From Microbispora sp. H11081 (GTDB lineage Bacteria > Actinomycetota > Actinomycetes > Streptosporangiales > Streptosporangiaceae), in contig NZ_JABBWV010000001.1 of assembly GCF_012999535.1 (NCBI RefSeq), forward strand, positions 868,001 through 932,000: a stretch of DNA of 64,000 nt, written 5' to 3'. Of the stretch, positions 51,293 to 60,312 are shown piece by piece. The notes beneath the pieces were generated by a model, which had not been told where the DNA came from, made no database searches, and saw only the letters and a program-made list of their open reading frames with translations. Position numbers and translations under genes: made by a program. Position 1 is the first letter of the stretch. Each line of letters begins with the position of its first letter.

Positions 51293-53689
51293 ATGCGATC
51301 CTCACGCACACGTACCGGGCTGCGGTCGCGATCGGCCCTTGCTTCCGCCGTGCTCGCGGTGCCGGCCTTGGTGCTCGGCTCCACCGGCCCGGCCGCCGCC
51401 GAGACGGGGGCCGCGCCCGTCCTCGACGTGGCCACGCTCTCGCCGGTAGCCGAGCCGAGCTACAACGGCGCGACGAACACCGCCTACACCCCGTCGACCA
51501 CGACCGGGGCGGGGGGCTGGTTCACCAACGGAGACGTGACGTTGAACCTGTCCGCCACGGACGACGAAGCCGTCGCCTCGTTCCAGGTCACGGTGGGATC
51601 CGAGCCGGTCGTCGAGGTGCCGGCCGTGCGGAACGGCACCCGGGGCACGGCCACCTACGTCATCACGGGCGACCGCAACAGCACCGTCCGCTACAGCGCG
51701 GTCGACGCCGCGGGCAACGTCTCGGCCGCCAGGACGATCAGCGTGCGGATCGACACCAAGCCGCCGGTCGCGGCATGGCCGGGCATCGCGAACGGCAAGG
51801 TGCCGCACAGCGCGGCGGCCTCCTCCATCACGCCGACCCGGACCGACCCGTCCCCCGGCTCGGGCGGCGTCGCCGTGCGCGACATGTGGATCGACGGCAA
51901 GTGGACCTATCCGGTGCCGCTCGACCCCGCCACCCTGTCCGTCGGCGCGCACACGTGGGCGGTCACGCTCGGCGACGCCGCGGGCAACGGAGCCACCTAC
52001 ACCCTGACCTTCGAGATCACCACCTCGGTCGCGGACGTCCGCGCCCTGGTCCAGCGCTACGTCACCGCGGGCAAGGTCTCGGCCTCCAACGGCGACCGGC
52101 TTCTGGCGCTGCTCACCGAGGCCGACGCCGGTGGCGACGCCGCCGTGTCCGCGCTGACGCGCTTCGGCGCGCTGGCCGCCCAGGTCGTGCCCGAGGGCCA
52201 CATGCGCGACTCCCTCGTGAAGGACGCCGCCCACCTGGTCGAGAAGCTCCAGGGGGTGCAGCACCCCGAGGTGGTCACCGGCGTCACCGTCAGCGCGGCG
52301 CGTGGCACCGAGCGCGCCCCGTTCCGGGTCCCCGGCGAGTCCGTGCGCAACAAGAAGCCGAAGTTCAAGGTGCTCGCCTTCGGCAACAAGCCCGGCGCCT
52401 TCCGGCACGAGCACATCCCGCTCACGATGGCCGTGATCCAGGACATGGGCCGGGCCAACAACTTCGACGTCGACGTGTACGACTACCTCAGCCCCGACGT
52501 CTCGGTCCCGAACCCCTTCGAGAGCATCGAGCGCCTGTCGCAGTACGACGTGATCATCGGCGTCTCCAGCGTCGGTAACGACACGTTCTCCACGGCCCGG
52601 CCCACCGAGGCCGACCCCAGCGTCACGGTGGACGAGCAGGCCGTTCTCAAGCAGTACATCAACAACGGCGGCGGCTTCGTCGCCCTGCACGGCGCCACCG
52701 ACTCCATGCACCGGTGGGACTGGTACAAGGGCCTCGCCGGCGGCGAGTTCGACAACCACGGCTCCAACGGCAGCGGCATCCAGAGCACCTGTGGAGCCTG
52801 CAACATCGCCGAACTGGTGACCGAGGACCGCACCAACCCGGCCACGCGCCAGTTCCCCGAGAAGCTGAAGATCGTCGACGAGCTCTACAACTGGACCTTC
52901 CTGCCGCGTGACAAGGTCCACGTCCTGCAGACGCTGAACGAGGCCACGTACGTCGGCAGCATCGGCGCCGGCGCGGGCCGCGTCGAGGGCGCCGACCACC
53001 CGATCTCGTGGTGCCAGAACTACGACGGCGGGCGCTCGTTCACCCAGGCGCTGCTGCACAACTGGGCGAACTCGCTCGACCCGTTGTTCCAGAAGAACAT
53101 CCTCGAGGGTGTCAAGTGGGCCGCCGGTCAGACCAAGGCGAACTGCGTCAGCCACGAGGAGCTGCGGACCCTCGTCGCCGCCGGTGTCGCGGACGGGTCG
53201 GTCGGCGCCGACCTGGCCGACCGCCTGAACCAGGCGCTCACCGCGTCGTACGACGCCTACCGGGTGAAGAACTACGCCGAGGCGCACGCGCAGGCGAAGG
53301 CGTTCCGCCAGGCGGCCGACTCCGGTCATCTGGGCGGACGCGCCCAGAGCACGATCCGGGACCGGGCCCACGAGCTCGTCGACTGGATGAAGGTGCTCGA
53401 CGACAAGAGCCTCCACCTGCGGTTCACGTCCCAGCCCAAGGCGAAGCCCGCGCGGGCCGGTGAGGACGTGGTCATCTCCGCCACCGCCGAGGGCCGCAAC
53501 GTCGCCTACCAGTGGCAGGTGAAGTCGCCGGGCTCGCCCGAGTGGACCGACGTGGCCGGCGAGACGTCGTTCGCGATCGTCGTCACGGCGACCCCGGAGC
53601 TGTCCGGCTCCGAGTACCGGGTCCGTGTGACCGACCCGAGCGGCGAGATCGTCTCCCGTCCGGCTCCGCTGAAGGTCAACGGGCGCTGA
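51293..53689 (+). CDS. Secreted ThuA-domain protein
   Basis: This is a 798-residue exported protein. A Sec/Tat-like signal (SRTRTGLRSRSALASAVLAV, cleavage after GPAAA) leads into Ig-like/Big repeats with AVDAAGNVSAARTISVRIDT (~60-270), then a helical FIMS-type spacer. A ThuA-like domain (~350-600) follows with VLAFGNKPGAFRHEHIPLT, NGGGFVALHGATDSMHRWDW and DHPISWCQNYDGGRSFTQAL. Another helical spacer and a C-terminal Ig-like domain (VAYQWQVKSPGSPEWTDVAG) complete it. ThuA-like domains act in sugar (trehalose or other glycan) metabolism. ATG 51293 follows AGAGGAG. The 5' region suggests carbohydrate-type repression. Confidence 0.87.
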   Translation: MRSSRTRTGLRSRSALASAVLAVPALVLGSTGPAAAETGAAPVLDVATLSPVAEPSYNGATNTAYTPSTTTGAGGWFTNGDVTLNLSATDDEAVASFQVTVGSEPVVEVPAVRNGTRGTATYVITGDRNSTVRYSAVDAAGNVSAARTISVRIDTKPPVAAWPGIANGKVPHSAAASSITPTRTDPSPGSGGVAVRDMWIDGKWTYPVPLDPATLSVGAHTWAVTLGDAAGNGATYTLTFEITTSVADVRALVQRYVTAGKVSASNGDRLLALLTEADAGGDAAVSALTRFGALAAQVVPEGHMRDSLVKDAAHLVEKLQGVQHPEVVTGVTVSAARGTERAPFRVPGESVRNKKPKFKVLAFGNKPGAFRHEHIPLTMAVIQDMGRANNFDVDVYDYLSPDVSVPNPFESIERLSQYDVIIGVSSVGNDTFSTARPTEADPSVTVDEQAVLKQYINNGGGFVALHGATDSMHRWDWYKGLAGGEFDNHGSNGSGIQSTCGACNIAELVTEDRTNPATRQFPEKLKIVDELYNWTFLPRDKVHVLQTLNEATYVGSIGAGAGRVEGADHPISWCQNYDGGRSFTQALLHNWANSLDPLFQKNILEGVKWAAGQTKANCVSHEELRTLVAAGVADGSVGADLADRLNQALTASYDAYRVKNYAEAHAQAKAFRQAADSGHLGGRAQSTIRDRAHELVDWMKVLDDKSLHLRFTSQPKAKPARAGEDVVISATAEGRNVAYQWQVKSPGSPEWTDVAGETSFAIVVTATPELSGSEYRVRVTDPSGEIVSRPAPLKVNGR

Positions 53690-53763
53690 CCCCGCCCCGG
53701 CCGCCCCGGCGCGCACCGCGCCGGGGCGGCCGGACCCCTCTCGCCGACACCAGGAGTGCACCG

Positions 53764-54273
53764 ATGCGCCAGACCCTCACCCGGGTCGCACTCGCCGTGG
53801 CGTCGCTCGCGTTCTGCGCCGGCTGCGGCGGGGACACGTCCGCCGCCTCTGCCGCCCCGTCGTCCGACGCGGCGGCTTCCCCCGCGGCCCCGGGGTCCCC
53901 GGTGACCTGCGACCTGCGGCCGCGCACGCCGCCCGGCGAGGCCGCCTCCTGGACGCACCCCGCGCAGTCCTTCTACAGCCCGTCCGACCCGGACATCCCC
54001 ACCGGGGCGAGCCTCGACCACCTGCTCGTCAAGGACGACGCGGTGGTCGTCGAGTACTCGACGCGGCTGCCCGCCGCGTCGGTGGACGCGCTGCGTGAGT
54101 GGACGTACCTGCAGACCGCGGCCGTGGCCGTGCCGGGGAAGGACGCACCCGCGCTGCGTGCCATGATCGCCTCCACCGAGCTGGTCTGCGACGGAGTGGA
54201 CACGATGCAGCTCTCCGAACTGGCCCGCAGCAGGACGCTCGGCCAGTCGGCCGGGCACGGCGACGCGGGATGA
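53764..54273 (+). CDS. Secreted protein, DUF3105-like
   Basis: This is a 169-residue protein. The signal peptide MRQTLTRVALAVASLAFCAG is followed by CGG, so it may be a lipoprotein with a poor lipobox. A Ser/Ala/Pro linker then leads to a small domain with LDHLLVKDDAVVVEYSTRLP and STELVCDGVDTMQLSELA, resembling DUF3105 (LEHGAVVVWY type) but divergent. ATG 53764 has AGGAG upstream. It follows the ThuA gene by 74 bases on the same strand and is probably cotranscribed. Confidence 0.68.
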   Translation: MRQTLTRVALAVASLAFCAGCGGDTSAASAAPSSDAAASPAAPGSPVTCDLRPRTPPGEAASWTHPAQSFYSPSDPDIPTGASLDHLLVKDDAVVVEYSTRLPAASVDALREWTYLQTAAVAVPGKDAPALRAMIASTELVCDGVDTMQLSELARSRTLGQSAGHGDAG

Positions 54274-54333
54274 GAGGCGCTCACGACGGGACCGGCCACG
54301 GCACGGCCGCGAGATGAGCCCCGAACGCGCGAA

Positions 54334-54354
54334 CCCCGGCCGCGAGGGCCGGGG
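54334..54354 (+). terminator. Terminator hairpin after the DUF3105-like gene
   Basis: CCCCGGCC (54334-54341) and GGCCGGGG (54347-54354) form a perfect eight-base stem with a five-base loop, 60 bases past the stop codon. Confidence 0.5.
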
Positions 54355-54386
54355 CTCGGAAACGACACGCCGGTAGGCGTCGGCGG

Positions 54387-54512
54387 TCAGTCGGTGCTGA
54401 TCGCGTCCACGAGGTCGCCCACCGGGCGGTCGGGCAGGGCCCGCGCCACGTCGGCCAGCGCGACGATCCCCACCAGCTTCTGGCCGTCGATCACGGGCAG
54501 GCGGCGCCTGGC
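54387..54512 (-). pseudogene. CBS-domain protein, C-terminal relic
   Basis: The minus strand encodes RRRLPVIDGQKLVGIVALAD followed by VARALPDRPVGDLVDAIS and a stop, the end of the second CBS domain of a Bateman-module protein. Directly upstream, in the same frame, is the stop codon of a DUF4383 relic, so the N-terminal part of the CBS gene has been deleted. No start codon is available. Confidence 0.7.
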
Positions 54513-54681
54513 TCACACCCTGTCGGCGGCCGTCCTGCGGGACAGCAGGAAACCGAGGGTGATCATCCCGAGGCCCAGGAACAGGTGCGGCCAGTTGTCG
54601 GCGTTGTTGACCGGGACGAAGTTGGCGGCGCTGTTGCGGCCGTCTGGACGGGCGTACGCGCGGTGGTCCTCGTGGGACTGG
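54513..54681 (-). pseudogene. DUF4383 membrane protein, C-terminal relic
   Basis: The minus strand encodes NSAANFVPVNNADNWPHLFL followed by GLGMITLGFLLSRRTAA and a TGA at 54513-54515. This is the characteristic C-terminal helix of DUF4383 proteins (ANFVPVNTADNWLH type). The N-terminal helices are missing and no start is in frame. It abuts the CBS relic, implying a deletion that removed the start of one gene and most of the other. Confidence 0.7.
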
Positions 54682-54700
54682 TGACCATGACGCCTCCAGG

Positions 54701-54717
54701 GGGAGTAGGGGACTCCC
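54701..54717. promoter_or_regulatory. Palindrome upstream of the orphan histidine kinase
   Basis: GGGAGT-AGGGG-ACTCCC is an exact six-base inverted repeat, about 180 bases before the kinase gene, in otherwise non-coding DNA. The AGTAGGGG core recalls the GTAGGG half-site before the other kinase gene at 19617. Confidence 0.35.
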
Positions 54718-54895
54718 GCCGCCTACCCCCGCGCGCGGCGCCTACACGACCAACCGGACTTCCCACTCCGAATCCCCGGCTGACCGCCCGCGTGGAGTAA
54801 CACCCCTGCCACAATCGCCGGGAAACGCGGCGTTCACGCCATTTGGCGGGCACCCTGAGGTCAGGCGGTAACGGGAGCCGGAGAACGGGGGCGCG

Positions 54896-56992
54896 ATGGC
54901 GTGGGCAGCCCGGGCGGCCGCTGTCGTCGCCGTGGTGTCCGCGATGCTCGTCGCCGCGGCACTGCTGATCCTCGCGGGGCTCCCGGCCCAGTGGCGGGTG
55001 CCGGGGATGGTCACGCCGCTGATGTCGGCGGGGGTGACCTTCCCCGTGGTCGGCGCGTTCCTCGTCGCCCACCGGCCCAGGCTCACGCTGGCGTGGCTGA
55101 TGTGCGCGGGCGGGTTCGCCGCCGCCGTCCACGATGTCTGCCAGATGGCGATGCTGGCGTCGATGGCGCGCGGGAACGTCGCGCTCGCGGAGGTCCTCCG
55201 GTTTCCGGCCCAGGTCGGCTGGGCGGTGAGCGGCATCACGCTGGAGACGCTGCTGCCGCTGTACTCCCCGGACGGCAAACTGCCCTCCCGGCGCTGGCGG
55301 GTGGTGGTGCTGCTCGGTGTGGCGTCCGTCGGGACCGAGACGGCACGCCAGTTCGTGCGGCCCGACCCGCCCCTCGACGGTTACCCGCTCCCCGCGGTCG
55401 TCCCAAATCCGCTGCAGATCCCGGCCCTGGCGCCGTACATGCCGGTGATCGGGACGCTGGCCTGGACGGCGATCGGCGTGTCGCTGGCGTTGGCGGCGCT
55501 GTCACTGCTGGTGCGCTTCCGCCGGGCAGACCCGGCGGGCAGGCGGCAGATCGGCTGGCCGCTGTTCGCGTTCGCCGGATACGTGGTGTTCTCGCTCGTG
55601 GGCTTGGCCTCGCCCGAGCTGGTCTGGCTGTCGATCGTCTGGGCGGCGCTGGTCCCCGTGGCGATCGTGTTCTCGGTGACGCGCTACCGGCTGTACGGCA
55701 TCGACACCGTCGTCAGCCGGACCTTCGTCGCCGCCGGGCTGCTCGTCGTGGTCGGCGGGGTCTACTTCGGTGTGGCCGCGCTGTCGAGCCTGGTCGTGTC
55801 GGGGTACGACCAGGTGGCCGGGCTCGCCGCCGCCCTGCTCACGGGCGCGTTCTTCCAGCCGTTGCGCCGGACGCTGCAACATGCCGTCGACCGCCTGCTG
55901 TACGGCCCGGTGGGCGATCCGCGGGTGCTGGCCGAGCGGCTGGTGCGGGAGGTGCGCCGGGCCGATCCGGCGCAGGCGCTGGAGCCGGTGATCGCCGTGC
56001 TGCGGGAGGGCCTGGCGGTGCGTGGCGTCGCGGTGGAGGTGACCGGCGGAGAATCGGGGCAGCGGGCCGAGTTGGCCACCGCGGTCGACGGTCAAGTCGG
56101 CGAGTCCCCGCGCGAGGTGCCGCTCGTCTGGCACGGCGAGCGGGTGGGACGGCTGCTGGTCGGCCCGCCCGCCCCTCGCCGTTTCCCCGCCGCGCACGAC
56201 GAACGGGTGCTGGCCACGCTGGTCCCGTACGCGGCCGACGTGGCGCACGCGGTGCGCCTGGCGGCCGACCTGCAGCGCTCCCGGGAGCGCATCCTGGCCG
56301 CCCGGGAGGAGGAGCGGCGGAGGCTGCGCCGCGACCTGCACGACGGCCTAGGCCGGACGCTCGGCGAGATGGCCGCGGCAGTCAGCGTGGCCCGCGCCAG
56401 CCTGACCAGCTCCCCGGAGACGGCGGACAGGCTGCTGCGCGAGCTGCGCTCCGGCATGGACACGGTCACCCACGACGTCCGGCAGCTCGTGTACGGCCTG
56501 CGCCCGCCCGCCCTCGACGACCTGGGCCTGGCCGGCGCCGTGCGGGCGCTCGCCGGGCCCGGCGAGGCCGGCGGCCCGGCGATCGTGGTGAAAGCCGAGG
56601 GAGACCTGGCCGGTCTGCCCGCCGCCGTCGAGGTGGCCGCCTACCGGATCGCGCAGGAGGCGCTGACCAACGCCCGGCGCCACGCGCGCGCCACCCGGGT
56701 CCTGGCCGAGCTGCGCCGCGAACCCGCGGCGCTGCGCCTGCTGGTCACCGACGACGGCGTGGGCTTTCCGCCGGAGCGCCGCACCGGCCTCGGCCTGACC
56801 TCCATGCGCGAGCGCACGGCCGAGCTGGGCGGGATCTGCCTCATCAGGAGCGAGCAGGGGACGGGCACGACGATCGAGGTCACGATCCCCCTGGCGGCGA
56901 ACGGAGCGCCGCAGGCCCGGAGCCACCCTGCCGATCCGCCCGCGGAGGCCGCCAGGCTGCCCGGCGGGGCGGCCGGCTTCCAGGTCTCCTGA
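54896..56992 (+). CDS. Orphan sensor histidine kinase
   Basis: This is a 698-residue membrane kinase. The N-terminal ~290 residues hold about eight hydrophobic helices, followed by a linker helix (PLRRTLQHAVDRLLYGPVGD) and a GAF-like region (~350-440). The HisKA_3 domain carries phospho-acceptor His482 in RRDLHDGLGRTLGEM. The HATPase domain has AQEALTNARRHARA, DDGVGFP and GLGLTSMRERTAELGG. ATG 54896 is the start. No response regulator is adjacent, so its partner is elsewhere. Confidence 0.88.
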   Translation: MAWAARAAAVVAVVSAMLVAAALLILAGLPAQWRVPGMVTPLMSAGVTFPVVGAFLVAHRPRLTLAWLMCAGGFAAAVHDVCQMAMLASMARGNVALAEVLRFPAQVGWAVSGITLETLLPLYSPDGKLPSRRWRVVVLLGVASVGTETARQFVRPDPPLDGYPLPAVVPNPLQIPALAPYMPVIGTLAWTAIGVSLALAALSLLVRFRRADPAGRRQIGWPLFAFAGYVVFSLVGLASPELVWLSIVWAALVPVAIVFSVTRYRLYGIDTVVSRTFVAAGLLVVVGGVYFGVAALSSLVVSGYDQVAGLAAALLTGAFFQPLRRTLQHAVDRLLYGPVGDPRVLAERLVREVRRADPAQALEPVIAVLREGLAVRGVAVEVTGGESGQRAELATAVDGQVGESPREVPLVWHGERVGRLLVGPPAPRRFPAAHDERVLATLVPYAADVAHAVRLAADLQRSRERILAAREEERRRLRRDLHDGLGRTLGEMAAAVSVARASLTSSPETADRLLRELRSGMDTVTHDVRQLVYGLRPPALDDLGLAGAVRALAGPGEAGGPAIVVKAEGDLAGLPAAVEVAAYRIAQEALTNARRHARATRVLAELRREPAALRLLVTDDGVGFPPERRTGLGLTSMRERTAELGGICLIRSEQGTGTTIEVTIPLAANGAPQARSHPADPPAEAARLPGGAAGFQVS

Positions 56993-57058
56993 AGCGGTCC
57001 GCCGCCCGGCTCGGACGGTCTAGTCGCGGCCACGACATCACGGGAAGGAGGGCCGGAG

Positions 57059-58126
57059 ATGACGGCACAGGTGGTGCGGGTCAGGGACGCGAGGGCCGCG
57101 GCGGCCCGATGGGTCGCCGAGGAGGCGGCCGCCGCCCCGAACTTCGCCGGGGCCTTCCTGACCGGCTCCACCGCCTGGGCGGACCCCGGCGCGGTGCTGC
57201 CGCCCACCTCGGACGTGGACGTGGCCGTCGTGGTCTCCGACCCCGTCGCGCCGCCCAAGCTCGGCAAGATCCCATGGGACGGCGTGCTCGTCGAGGTCAC
57301 GTACGTGTCCTGGGACCGGCTCGCCTCGGCGCGGGACGTGCTGGCCTCCTGTCACCTGGCCGGGGCCTTCCGCACCGACACCGTGATCGCCGACCCCACC
57401 GGGCGCCTGTCCCTGCTGCGGGCCGCCGTCGCGGCGGGCTTCGCGGAACGGCACTGGGTCCGCCTGCGCTGCGCGGACGCCGAGAGCCGCATCACCGGCG
57501 GTCTCGCGGCGCTCGACGCGCGGGCGCCCTTCCACGACCAGGTCACGGCCTGGCTGTTCCCCGCCGGGATCACGACCCATGTGCTCCTCACGGCGGGCCT
57601 GCGCAATCCCACCGTACGGCTGCGCTACCCGGCGGTCCGCGACCTCCTGCGCGCCTACGGCAGGATGGACGTCTACGAGGAGTTGCTCGGCCTGCTGGGC
57701 TGCGCGCACCTGTCCCGCGAACGGGTCGACGCCCACCTCGCCACGATGACGAGAGCGTTCGACGCGGCGGCCGCCGCGGCCCGCACCCCGTTCCCGTTCT
57801 CCTCCGACATCACCCGGGTGGCCCGGCCGGTGGCCGTCGACGGCGGCCACGACCTCGTCGCGGCGGGACTGCACCGCGAGGCCGTCTTCTGGATCGCCGC
57901 GACGTACGCCCGGTGCCTGAAGATCCTCGCCGCGGACGCGCCGGAGGAGACGGGCCACCGCGCCGGGTTCGCGGAACTCGCGGCCGATCTCGGCACCGGG
58001 TCGCCGGACGACCCGCCTCGGCGGGCGCGCGAGGTGAGCGCGTACCTGCCCCGCCTGCGCGCGGTCGCCGAGGAGATCATCGCCGCGAACCCCGAGATCC
58101 GGGGCGGGTCAGCCGCCGGTGGGTGA
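57059..58126 (+). CDS. Nucleotidyltransferase-like protein
   Basis: This is a 355-residue protein. The N-terminal part has the pol-beta-type signature: GS at 36-37 (LTGSTAWADPG) and the metal-binding DxD at 52-54 (TSDVDVAVVV). The remainder is helical (LHREAVFWIAATYARCLKIL). Such proteins transfer nucleotides to antibiotics, proteins or RNA; here the target is unknown. ATG 57059 is the start. Its 3' end overlaps the convergent lipoprotein gene by 18 bases. Confidence 0.78.
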   Translation: MTAQVVRVRDARAAAARWVAEEAAAAPNFAGAFLTGSTAWADPGAVLPPTSDVDVAVVVSDPVAPPKLGKIPWDGVLVEVTYVSWDRLASARDVLASCHLAGAFRTDTVIADPTGRLSLLRAAVAAGFAERHWVRLRCADAESRITGGLAALDARAPFHDQVTAWLFPAGITTHVLLTAGLRNPTVRLRYPAVRDLLRAYGRMDVYEELLGLLGCAHLSRERVDAHLATMTRAFDAAAAAARTPFPFSSDITRVARPVAVDGGHDLVAAGLHREAVFWIAATYARCLKILAADAPEETGHRAGFAELAADLGTGSPDDPPRRAREVSAYLPRLRAVAEEIIAANPEIRGGSAAGG

Positions 58127-58702
58127 CGGACTCGGCGAGACCGGCTGCGGCGGGCCGGGCGTCGTCGACGGAGAAGGGCTTGGCGAGACGGCCGGCGGCG
58201 GGCTGGGTGACGCGGCCGGCCAGGGGGAGTAGGTGCTCCGCCACTCCCCGGGCGGCAGGACCGGAACCTCGGCCCGGACCTGCCCCGCGTTCTGGAACCG
58301 GAACGTCACCGGGATCGTGCCGCCGCTGCCCAGCGGCCGGGTGAGACCGGCGAGCAGCACCTGGGGGAGGGCCGTTCCGCCGACGTACTTGCCGCCGGGG
58401 ATCTCCAGGCCGCCCGCGGGCAGCCGGGCCTCCCGGAACAGGCCTCCCGTGTCCACCGAGACCAGACGGTCGGTGCGGCCGCTCTCGTTGAGCAGCATCA
58501 TGTACATCGGCATGTCGCTTCCCGCCGGGGCGGGCTGCTGGGAGCCGATGACGAAGGCGTTGCGCAGCAGCAGGCCCGGCAGGTTCAGGTTCGCCCCCTC
58601 GTTCTGGGGCATCGTCTGCGTGTAGTAGTCCTGCTTGATGTCGCCGCAGGCGGCGGTGACGGCCGCGCCCGCGATGCAGAGAACCGCCAGGATCCTGCGC
58701 AT
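58109..58702 (-). CDS. Secreted lipoprotein
   Basis: This is a 197-residue lipoprotein. MRRILAVLCIAGAAVTAACG is a signal peptide with lipobox TAAC. The core (LNLPGLLLRNAFVIGSQQPA, then MYMMLLNESGRTDRLVSVDT, and LPGGKYV-like loops) resembles the actinobacterial lipoproteins related to PCu(A)C/DUF461 copper-binding domains, but the Met/His ligands are not clearly conserved. A Ser/Pro tail (SPSPPPAVSPSPSPSTTPG) would span the cell wall. ATG 58702 begins the signal peptide. Confidence 0.72.
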   Translation of the reverse strand: MRRILAVLCIAGAAVTAACGDIKQDYYTQTMPQNEGANLNLPGLLLRNAFVIGSQQPAPAGSDMPMYMMLLNESGRTDRLVSVDTGGLFREARLPAGGLEIPGGKYVGGTALPQVLLAGLTRPLGSGGTIPVTFRFQNAGQVRAEVPVLPPGEWRSTYSPWPAASPSPPPAVSPSPSPSTTPGPPQPVSPSPSPTGG

Positions 58703-58882
58703 GTCGACCTCGGTCCGCTCAGAAGGCGTCTTTGGGGCTCGGTACCCCCTCTCGCAGGCATCTACCGCCGGAGCGCCGGTCCCGGGCCTCCCCCTGGCCG
58801 TCGCCTTACGGATACAAACGGGGGTAGGGCCGCAGGGCGGTCCCCCACGACATCTCGCCGCGATCACATGAGGAGACGCCCG

Positions 58883-59218
58883 ATGATTTTCATCACCGCG
58901 AAGTTCCGGGTGCTGCCGCAGTACGCCGACCAGTGGCCGGAGATCACGCGTGATTTCACCGAGGCGACCCGCGCCGAACCGGGCTGCCTGTGGTTCGACT
59001 GGTCGCGGAGCCTGGACGATCCGGCCGAGTACGTCCTCGTCGAGGCGTTCCGCGACGACGAGGCCGGAGCGGCCCACGTCGGCTCCGAGCACTTCCGCAC
59101 GGCCCGGCGGACCCTGCCGCCCCACCTCGCGGAGACCCCGCGGATCGTCAACGTCACGGTCCCCCAGGACGACTGGTCCCTCCTCGGCGAGATGGCCGTA
59201 CCCGCCGCCGAGGACTGA
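58883..59218 (+). CDS. Antibiotic-biosynthesis-monooxygenase (ABM) domain protein
   Basis: This 111-residue dimeric ferredoxin-like ABM domain has IFITAKFRVLPQYADQWPEI, TRAEPGCLWFDWSRSLDDPA, and a final strand RIVNVTVPQDD. Some relatives oxygenate quinols or haem; many have no known role. ATG 58883 is chosen because GAGGAGA lies six bases before it; ATG 58868 is too close to that site. It is followed by a convergent HTH regulator. Confidence 0.82.
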   Translation: MIFITAKFRVLPQYADQWPEITRDFTEATRAEPGCLWFDWSRSLDDPAEYVLVEAFRDDEAGAAHVGSEHFRTARRTLPPHLAETPRIVNVTVPQDDWSLLGEMAVPAAED

Positions 59219-59225
59219 GACGCGC

Positions 59226-60149
59226 TCAGCGGGCGTCCAGAGGCCCCGCCCGTGACGCCGGAGGGACGCGCCGGGGCCGGCCGCGGCCGTCGTGGCGGGG
59301 GGTGGTGCCGAGCGTGCCGGCCCAGCCGGCGAGCAGGCGGAGTCTTTCCTCGGAGTCGCTGCCGGGTTCCGTGCCGTACGCGACCAGGGTCAGGTCGTCG
59401 GCGGTCAGTTCGAGGGACCCGCAGGTGAGGTGGAGGTCGCCGACGACGGGATGACGGAAGGGCCTGGCGCCGATGTGGTGCTGCCGGACGTCGTGGCGGG
59501 CCCACCGGGCGCGGAAGTCGTCGCTTCGGGTGGACAGCTCGCCGATGAGGTCGGCGAGGTCCTTGTCATAGGGGTCGCGGCCGGCCTGGGCGTGCAGGAG
59601 GGCGACGATGTCGTTGGCGGCGCGTTCCCAGTCGCCCCAGAACCGGTGGGAGCGGGGGTCGAGGAAGGTGAACCGGGAGTGGTTGGGGATGCCGCCGCGA
59701 GCCGCGTCGATCATGGGGGCGTACAGGGCGCGGCCGAGGGCGTTGGTGGCCAGCATGTCGCCGCGGCCGTTCATCACGAACGCGGGGGCCTCGGTAATGG
59801 CGTCCAGCAGCCGCTGCACAGTGGGCCGCACCTGCTGCGGGGTGGGGCGGCGACGGCGACGCCGGACGGGTCCCGCGGCCCGCGCGAGATCCTCCAGGTG
59901 CGTGCGTTCCGCGTCGTCGAGCCGCAGGGCGCGGGCCAGCGCGTCCAGGACTCTGTCGGACACGCCGGACAGGTCGCCGCGTTCCAGGCGGGAGTAGTAC
60001 TCCACGCTGATCCCGGCCAGCTGCGCGACCTCGGCGCGGCGCAGGCCGGGCACCCGGCGGGCGCCGTAGGAGGGCAGTCCGGCCTGCTGCGGGCTGATCC
60101 TGGCCCGGCGGGAGGTCAGGAACTCACGGACCTCGGTGCGGCTGTCCAC
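59226..60149 (-). CDS. XRE-family regulator with MmyB-like ligand domain
   Basis: This is a 307-residue regulator. The N-terminal HTH is VPGLRRAEVAQLAGISVEYYSRLERG (~33-58), and the C-terminal part (FVMNGRGDMLATNALGRALYAPM, WGDWERAANDIVALLHAQAGRDPYDKDL, then GDLHLTCGSLEL) matches the MmyB-like PAS-type ligand-binding domain that binds fatty acids in relatives. The GTG start is at 60149. It is divergent from an alcohol dehydrogenase gene, with 163 bases between the starts, and probably controls it, as is common for this family. Confidence 0.88.
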   Translation of the reverse strand: MDSRTEVREFLTSRRARISPQQAGLPSYGARRVPGLRRAEVAQLAGISVEYYSRLERGDLSGVSDRVLDALARALRLDDAERTHLEDLARAAGPVRRRRRRPTPQQVRPTVQRLLDAITEAPAFVMNGRGDMLATNALGRALYAPMIDAARGGIPNHSRFTFLDPRSHRFWGDWERAANDIVALLHAQAGRDPYDKDLADLIGELSTRSDDFRARWARHDVRQHHIGARPFRHPVVGDLHLTCGSLELTADDLTLVAYGTEPGSDSEERLRLLAGWAGTLGTTPRHDGRGRPRRVPPASRAGPLDAR

Positions 60150-60312
60150 GTCTTCAGGCTAGGTAACCGTCCGCATCGCAGAGGTGCCCTGCCGGTACAC
60201 CTTTCACCAGTACCTTCCTCCTCCTCTGACCAGCGCTTTCGATGGGTTCGCGACATCGCCCCGCCCAGCGGGCAGTTGGCGGGCGGGCCCTCACCGAAGG
60301 AGCGATCAGATC

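Noticed and set aside
54901-58344. A 1147-codon plus-strand frame
   Set aside because: It is the +1-type shadow of the orphan kinase and nucleotidyltransferase-like genes, both of which have clear domains in their own frames.
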